A stretch of DNA of 64,000 bases, taken from assembly GCA_947496175.1 (NCBI GenBank), contig CANMBU010000001.1:62001-126000 (forward strand). The letters run 5' to 3'. Below the pieces are notes generated by a model, which was not told the origin of the DNA, did no database searches, and saw nothing but the letters and a program-made list of their open reading frames with translations. The position numbers and the translations under genes are program-made. The stretch is from an uncultured Roseovarius sp. (GTDB lineage: Bacteria > Pseudomonadota > Alphaproteobacteria > Rhodobacterales > Rhodobacteraceae). Positions 59,252 through 64,000 of this stretch are shown piece by piece. How positions within the stretch are numbered: the first letter of the stretch is position 1; each line of letters begins with the position of its first letter.

Positions 59252-60451
59252 CTAATTCGACGGTTCGATAGGCGTGAACAACTCTATTGGATCCGCCAGT
59301 CCACGTATTTCGAAGGGACCACAAGAGGAAAACAAATCAGGCGTGGCAGCCGCCACAACTGCTGTCGCCAAAATCCGGTGGCCGGTGGTCTTGGTCAGCC
59401 CCTCGACACGACTTGCGACGTTCACCGCGCCGCCAAGCACTGTGAAATCCAGCCTGCCGGGACTTCCAATGTTGCCGTAACTGACCCGTCCCGCGTCGAT
59501 CCCGACACCGAAGTCTAAAGACGGCTGGCCTGCCTCGTTTCGATTGAGGTTGAGAGCTGCCAGTCCGGCCATCGCGCCTTGTGCCGCACACGCCGCGTTT
59601 CGACATTGTTTGGCGCGATCAGCTGGGTCTGAAATCGGGAAGATCGACAGAATGCCGTCGCCAATGAACTTGAGCACATCGCCACCATTTTCCTCGACCG
59701 ACTGCACAACAAGATCAAAGTACCCGTTCAATGCCTCGAAAACCCGCTCTTTAGACGAGCTACCGGACATCGCGGTGAAGCCACGTAGGTCTGAGAACAT
59801 GACGACCGCCTCGATGGTCGTGCGCTCACCGCGTTTGATCGTGCCGTTCCAAACGGCTTCAGACGGCCCATCCCCGAGATATGTACGCAACAGGCCTTTG
59901 GATGATTTGCGCATGGTAATGGGTTCCATAGCACAGGAAAGCGCCGGTAACGCCGCTTCGATCATATCCAGATGATGCGGCAGGAACCCATCGCGATCCC
60001 GTGTCACAAACGTGCAGCCATGCAGCGATCCGTCGCCATAATAGAGCAAGGTGGCGTAGTAATCCGTGCCGCCCATCTCAGCAAACTCCAGATACGAGAT
60101 ATGGTCGCTCTCAGTATCAAGCTGGCGCAGGCTTTTGTGCAGCGGCTTTTTGTGCTCCATGATGTACTCAAACGAGCTGCCGACATAGCTGTCGGTCAGC
60201 GTGACTTCATGCATCACGTCATAGACTTCAGTCTTTTCGGGTTTCCAAACCACTCCCCAGGCAATCAGCAAGGGATTGGCGAAACGCTGACCAATATTGG
60301 CACGCCAAAGCGGCACACCGGCGTCGATCAGCGAGGAGCAAAAATGCGACACGACTTTGACGGGGTCACCCGAGCGGCGACCTTCATTCATCATCCAGTT
60401 GGTAAGCTTGGCCAAGTGATCCATTACATCAAAATAGGTACTGAAATACAC
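59252..60451 (-). CDS. Adenylate cyclase, class III
   Basis: A 399-residue protein. The N-terminal half (about 20-200) is a sensor-like domain I could not name (LWRANIGQRFANPLLIAWG); the C-terminal cyclase domain starts about 212. The catalytic set is complete: metal Asp221 (FSDLRGFT) and Asp265 (FIGDG), adenine-specifying Lys261 and Asp335 (LDFTVLG), and Asn344 and Arg348 (NVASR). The Lys/Asp pair indicates cAMP rather than cGMP. The ATG at 60451 is used; an alternative at 60424 exists. No membrane helix is seen, so it should be cytoplasmic. Confidence 0.92.
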   Translation of the reverse strand: MYFSTYFDVMDHLAKLTNWMMNEGRRSGDPVKVVSHFCSSLIDAGVPLWRANIGQRFANPLLIAWGVVWKPEKTEVYDVMHEVTLTDSYVGSSFEYIMEHKKPLHKSLRQLDTESDHISYLEFAEMGGTDYYATLLYYGDGSLHGCTFVTRDRDGFLPHHLDMIEAALPALSCAMEPITMRKSSKGLLRTYLGDGPSEAVWNGTIKRGERTTIEAVVMFSDLRGFTAMSGSSSKERVFEALNGYFDLVVQSVEENGGDVLKFIGDGILSIFPISDPADRAKQCRNAACAAQGAMAGLAALNLNRNEAGQPSLDFGVGIDAGRVSYGNIGSPGRLDFTVLGGAVNVASRVEGLTKTTGHRILATAVVAAATPDLFSSCGPFEIRGLADPIELFTPIEPSN

Positions 60452-60710
60452 GGCGCATAGAATCTATTTCTTATGAAGTAATCCGTACTGCTCTCGTCAC
60501 CCCAGCCTCTGTTGCAACCAAATGACATTTAACTTCCCACGGCTCGGGTCACGAGGCGCATCAGTGTAATTGGAACAGTGCGACTTGGCTGTGAGCCTTT
60601 AGCCCGCCCATTGTCCAAAAGCGGCGCGAGGGGGCAAAGTCATCTCCGCTCGCACCGCTGTCGTTGAGCGCAAACAGCGGTTCGAAAGTCACGAAGGCCA
60701 GTCCGGCCCC

Positions 60711-61514
60711 TTAGTCGCTCAAGCTCTCGAGGGTTTTGTCGGCACGTTGCGTAGCGGCCTCGAAGCGAGACTCAAAATCAGCCAGGTTTTTGCGGGGCTC
60801 CTGGTAGAAGGCCGTCATTTTCAACGCGCGCATCAGAAGCCTATTCAAAAGTCTTCCGCGCCACTTCATGGGACGGTCAAAGTCGAAAAGTAGAACAACC
60901 CGTTCTTCGTCTGTGTCGTTCCAGACCTCATGCTCGTAGGTATCATCGAGCACGATAATCTTGCCTTTTTCCCAAGCGCGATACTCCTGATCAACGCGAA
61001 TACGGCATTTTTCGCGCTCCCGAGGGATAACCAGCCCCAAATGCGCCCGCACGATGCCCTTGGTCACACCTGTATGCGCAGGGATGTGGTAACCCGGCGC
61101 CAGAATCGAGAACCATGCAGTTTGTATGTTTGGCGTGCGCCCCAGAAGTTCAGCGGTTACCGGCGCGGATTTACAATTCTTGGGAAGCGCCTCTCCGAAC
61201 CCGTAAAGAACAAATGTCTTCCACTGTTTGGCCACCGCAATCCGATACTGATCAGGCGACACCTGCTCAAATCCCGGAATCGCCTCGCGATGTTCGAGTA
61301 TCCCCCGCAGCTCGGCGAGAATAGCATCTGACTGCTCTTCAAATTCCCGCAAAAACGGAAAAAATGCAGGGTCGATAAACGGAGTGTCCGGCACCAAGCT
61401 TTGACGCGATTGGAAATCGGCGGCCCAACGCATAATGCGTTTGCCCAGACGCTTTACAACTTTGCGTTTGGTCTTATTCAAACCCTCGGGTTTTATCGGC
61501 TGTTCTGCGTTCAT
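60711..61514 (-). CDS. Aspartyl/asparaginyl beta-hydroxylase-family protein
   Basis: A 267-residue 2-oxoglutarate/iron oxygenase of the AspH/LpxO type. The iron-binding His residues are in PAHTGVTKGIV and DDTYEHEVWN, and the 2-oxoglutarate-binding Arg/His is in RAHLGLVIP. Eukaryotic members hydroxylate Asp/Asn residues, and bacterial LpxO hydroxylates lipid A. A basic N-terminal stretch (KRKVVKRLGKRIMRW) may bind membrane. I use the ATG at 61514; the track uses a GTG four codons earlier. The next genes on its strand side belong to polysaccharide synthesis, which fits an envelope role. Confidence 0.88.
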   Translation of the reverse strand: MNAEQPIKPEGLNKTKRKVVKRLGKRIMRWAADFQSRQSLVPDTPFIDPAFFPFLREFEEQSDAILAELRGILEHREAIPGFEQVSPDQYRIAVAKQWKTFVLYGFGEALPKNCKSAPVTAELLGRTPNIQTAWFSILAPGYHIPAHTGVTKGIVRAHLGLVIPREREKCRIRVDQEYRAWEKGKIIVLDDTYEHEVWNDTDEERVVLLFDFDRPMKWRGRLLNRLLMRALKMTAFYQEPRKNLADFESRFEAATQRADKTLESLSD

Positions 61515-61685
61515 GCGGGACCCCACATATCCAATCTTCTAAATGCTTTATACCTGCTCGGCGTAACCCTCTTTGGCTGACCGACAGACCTTATGCAATG
61601 CGCCTCCTGAAAAGCCCAAAGCCTGTATTTGGATATTACTGCCAAAAATCAGCGAAGAATACATATCGGAATGGCAGGTTAAACT

Positions 61686-63032
61686 TTACGTGACTGAGCG
61701 CGCTATAGCGCGAAACTTGAACAGGATCAAAACCAGCAACAGAGCAGATGCCATAATTGCGGTGAAACCCGCACCAAAAATGCCAAATGCGGGCACCATC
61801 GTGGCCAGCAGACCTGCATAGGCCACGGCAATGATTGAGCGGATAGCCAACATTGCCTCCGGAAATCCGAGCGCGACGATGGCCGATTCAAGTGTCATCC
61901 CGCAAAGCTCGATCACCGTCGCTACGGCCAATATGATCAAAACAGGGTAAGCAAAATCGTAACCGTCCCCACCAAGCGCCCAAAGTGCCTGTTTTCCAAA
62001 CAGGATGGTCAGCAAAAGCGCGACAACGCCGACGATAGCAGAGGCAATACTTGTTTTGCGCACAACCATACCGATCTGGCCAGGTTCCGTTACTTTGAGC
62101 TTTGCCAGTTCGGGAAAAATTGCCCAGGACAGCACGGTTGAGGGTTTGCCCACAGCATTCACCAGATTGGTTGCGATCCGAAAGCCGCCTGCCGCCACCG
62201 CATCAACCCACCATCCCACGGCGAGAACCGGCAGATGTTTCCAGACTTGTTTGAGGGAAAAATCGAGATTGGTTGTCCAGGCAAATTTCCAAACCCCTGG
62301 ATTCTCCGCGCGAACGCCTACAACGTCAAAGACGGATGCCTTGAAAACCTCCTCGTTTTTCGCACGCAGTTCGCGCAGGGCAGTCCACCAAAGCGCCACG
62401 GCGGTGACCAGTTCGGCGATGACCCACACAAGAAGATACGAAAAGACCGTCGCGCCAATGGCCCAGGCGATTAACGCCCCAACCAGACGAACACTCGGCA
62501 ACACAGCCTCTGCAAAAGCAGCAATGTCAAATCGGTCAAACAGCCTCAATATGCCCAAAGGTGTGCCCCGAATGTTGAAAAGCAGGAAAACACAGGCGTA
62601 TGCCGCAATGGTTTGATCCCCCTCATTCCAGCCAAGTTGCGGCCCAATGATATAGACACCAGCCACCCCAATCGCGGTGCCAACCAGCGCAGACCCTAAA
62701 TCAAGTGCGGTACTGAAATTCATGATGCGTCGCAGCTTTTGGGGTTCCTGTTGTTCGAGATGTTGGGCACCGTAACGAATGACGGTTTGCCAGGATTCAA
62801 ATTTTGCCAATGCCGCAATAGCCTGAATATAAGACAAAATAAGTGCGAAAATACCAAACTGCTCAATACCCAGACTGCGCGCGACGAGGCCCATATAGAT
62901 GAGGCTGAACACACCGCCCAATCCCTTGCCCGCCAAAAGCCATCCTGCATTCTTAAGCGCTCTGCGTACAGGGCTGACAAGCTTCGGCGGCTTTTCTTCC
63001 CCGACCGATCTTTGTTGCTGAGTTTCAACCAC
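61686..63032 (-). CDS. Polysaccharide flippase, Wzx-like (MOP superfamily)
   Basis: A 448-residue integral membrane protein with about twelve to fourteen helices (NAGWLLAGKGLGGVFSLIYMGLVARSLG at the start) like Wzx lipid-linked-oligosaccharide flippases and MurJ/MATE relatives. The GTG at 63032, with GGAGAG nearby, avoids overlap with the upstream nucleotidyltransferase gene; the track's start at 63116 has no ribosome-binding site. It would move a lipid-linked repeat unit to the periplasmic face. The start is uncertain. Confidence 0.8.
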   Translation of the reverse strand: MVETQQQRSVGEEKPPKLVSPVRRALKNAGWLLAGKGLGGVFSLIYMGLVARSLGIEQFGIFALILSYIQAIAALAKFESWQTVIRYGAQHLEQQEPQKLRRIMNFSTALDLGSALVGTAIGVAGVYIIGPQLGWNEGDQTIAAYACVFLLFNIRGTPLGILRLFDRFDIAAFAEAVLPSVRLVGALIAWAIGATVFSYLLVWVIAELVTAVALWWTALRELRAKNEEVFKASVFDVVGVRAENPGVWKFAWTTNLDFSLKQVWKHLPVLAVGWWVDAVAAGGFRIATNLVNAVGKPSTVLSWAIFPELAKLKVTEPGQIGMVVRKTSIASAIVGVVALLLTILFGKQALWALGGDGYDFAYPVLIILAVATVIELCGMTLESAIVALGFPEAMLAIRSIIAVAYAGLLATMVPAFGIFGAGFTAIMASALLLVLILFKFRAIARSVT

Positions 63033-63090
63033 GACGCTCTCCGAACCGTTGCGAGAGCTATAATCAGAAAACTTCAAGAGTTGGTAGCAT

Positions 63091-63876
63091 TTACCGTCGG
63101 CGCTCGAAAATTCCACGCATCAGCGTCAGGTCGTCCAGCGTGTCGACATCCACCGCGGCGTCGGCGAACGGTAGGATAACCGGTTGGACATATGCGCCCA
63201 ATCGTTTGGACAGCAGCGAAAAGACCTGCGCCTCGGATCGCCGCATCAAAAAGAGCCGAAAAAGGAACCAAAGACCAAGACGTCGGGCCATGCGCCAGGG
63301 ATGCTTGCGCTCGGATTCTACCGTTTGCCAAAGATCGAGGACGCGTTTGGCGGTCGGGTTGGCGACATAGAACAGATTGCAGCTGGACAGATCACGCGCC
63401 CCAATCGGCAAGTACGTGCGACGTGTGTCCGGGAAGTTGGTCTCAATCACACCACGCCGCGCGAAGCCAACACAAAGGTCGGCCCCTGAACTCTGCGCCG
63501 CAGTTACGAAATGGGTGATGATTTCCGCGCTCAGAAGCGGATGGTCAGCTGTTGTCACAAGCAAAGGCGGACCGACGGGCCCGTCAAGCGCAGCGCACAG
63601 GCTGGCGGCCGGACCAGCGCCGCTGGCCTCCAGATGGGCCACATCATGGCCTGAAAGAGCTGGAGCAAGCGTTGTTTGATCGCCCCCCAAGACCCAGGTA
63701 TCGCCTTCGATATTCGCCATGTTAAGCGCGTCAAGCACATGGGTGATCATGGGCTTGCCGCCAATATCAAGGACCGCTTTGCTGGCAACGCCTTCCTGAG
63801 CACAAAGCGGATCGCCCGCATGCCGCGCACCAGCCAGCACCAAGGCCCCTATCGCGGTCGGTTTGGTATTGGTCAT
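63091..63876 (-). CDS. Nucleotidyltransferase (MobA/NTP-transferase-like)
   Basis: A 261-residue NTP-transferase-fold protein. The nucleotide-binding stretch GALVLAGARHAGDPLCAQEG and KAVLDIGGKPMITHVLDAL are typical of sugar-phosphate or alcohol-phosphate nucleotidyltransferases, and the metal Asp is in TTADHPLL. It probably activates a sugar or polyol phosphate for surface polysaccharide. The ATG at 63876 overlaps the stop of the upstream acetyltransferase-like gene (ATGA). The track's start is 20 codons earlier. Confidence 0.85.
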   Translation of the reverse strand: MTNTKPTAIGALVLAGARHAGDPLCAQEGVASKAVLDIGGKPMITHVLDALNMANIEGDTWVLGGDQTTLAPALSGHDVAHLEASGAGPAASLCAALDGPVGPPLLVTTADHPLLSAEIITHFVTAAQSSGADLCVGFARRGVIETNFPDTRRTYLPIGARDLSSCNLFYVANPTAKRVLDLWQTVESERKHPWRMARRLGLWFLFRLFLMRRSEAQVFSLLSKRLGAYVQPVILPFADAAVDVDTLDDLTLMRGIFERRR

Positions 63877-64000
63877 CCAAAGACCTTTTCGTAAATCCGA
63901 TAGGTTTTGTACGGCTGCAAACCGTAGGTCCGGCACATCGCAATCAGATCGTCGTTATCCTCAAGAACCCAGCTGGCTTCGATCTCTTCCACACCTTGCG
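63873..64000 (-). CDS. GNAT-like acetyltransferase, C-terminal end (cut by window end)
   Basis: Forty-one codons plus the stop, read on the minus strand from the window edge and too short for the ORF track. The tail (VEEIEASWVLEDNDDLIAMC, then YKTYRIYEKVFG) matches the C-terminal end of GNAT-type N-acetyltransferases, where a Tyr near the end interacts with CoA. Its stop overlaps the nucleotidyltransferase start, so the two form an operon. The family call is from the tail only. Confidence 0.6.
   Translation of the reverse strand, partial: QGVEEIEASWVLEDNDDLIAMCRTYGLQPYKTYRIYEKVFG

Overview
The window looks like chromosomal DNA of a marine alphaproteobacterium of the Roseobacter group (Rhodobacterales). 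The basis is gene content and order: a GC-rich sequence with an RpoD of 661 residues carrying a long acidic linker, dnaG-rpoD on one strand, an nrdR-ribD-ribE riboflavin block, tetrameric sarcosine oxidase (soxBDAG), a hom-glpX-recJ operon, two Rieske oxygenases, a molybdenum hydroxylase and several LysR-controlled catabolic operons. I see no insertion sequence, prophage or CRISPR array, and no clearly broken gene. Genes are cut at both window ends.

Layout. 1-3.5 kb: Rieske oxygenase, GcvT-family protein and DMT transporter, with a divergent LysR gene; probably demethylation of a methylated amine. 3.6-7.5 kb: a three-subunit xanthine-dehydrogenase-family enzyme plus a MoaD-like protein. 7.6-8.8 kb: a secreted beta-helix protein. 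8.8-14.8 kb: a five-gene, translationally coupled operon (aldehyde dehydrogenase, Rieske oxygenase, luciferase-like monooxygenase, DUF1185 protein, alpha/beta hydrolase) with a divergent LysR gene. 14.9-16.4 kb: glycerol kinase. 16.5-23.3 kb: LysR, aldehyde dehydrogenase, an M19 dipeptidase-like protein lacking part of its zinc site, an unknown 559-residue protein, a DUF3726-like protein and a Ser/Cys proline-racemase homologue; this is the best candidate for an undescribed pathway. 23.3-31.3 kb: riboflavin genes and nrdR on the minus strand, split by a plus-strand capsule block (KpsS-like, Wza/KpsD-like, KpsC-like).

31.4-38.4 kb: M20 amidohydrolase, YjbQ, a YefM-YoeB toxin-antitoxin pair, rpoD, dnaG and a small secreted protein. 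38.4-43.5 kb: sarcosine oxidase soxBDAG. 43.6-45.1 kb: glutamate dehydrogenase. 45.4-48.6 kb: TadG/TadE-type pilus-associated proteins. 48.6-50.1 kb: membrane protein, TetR regulator and small lipoprotein. 50.2-54.4 kb: hom-glpX-recJ and a tRNA-Glu(TTC). 54.8-56.2 kb: MATE transporter. 56.3-60.5 kb: a cyclic-nucleotide block with a membrane cyclic-nucleotide-binding protein of Popeye-like layout, an HD phosphohydrolase, a DUF3095 protein that looks like a divergent cyclase, and an adenylate cyclase with a full catalytic set. 60.7-64 kb: Asp/Asn beta-hydroxylase-type protein, a Wzx-like flippase, a nucleotidyltransferase and the end of an acetyltransferase-like gene.

Taken together the region is rich in oxidative catabolism of nitrogenous small molecules. 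The Rieske/GcvT pair, SoxBDAG and glutamate dehydrogenase could form successive steps from methylated amines to ammonium and folate-bound one-carbon units, but the substrates are inferred. Cell-surface polysaccharide functions appear twice (24-28.6 kb and the right end).
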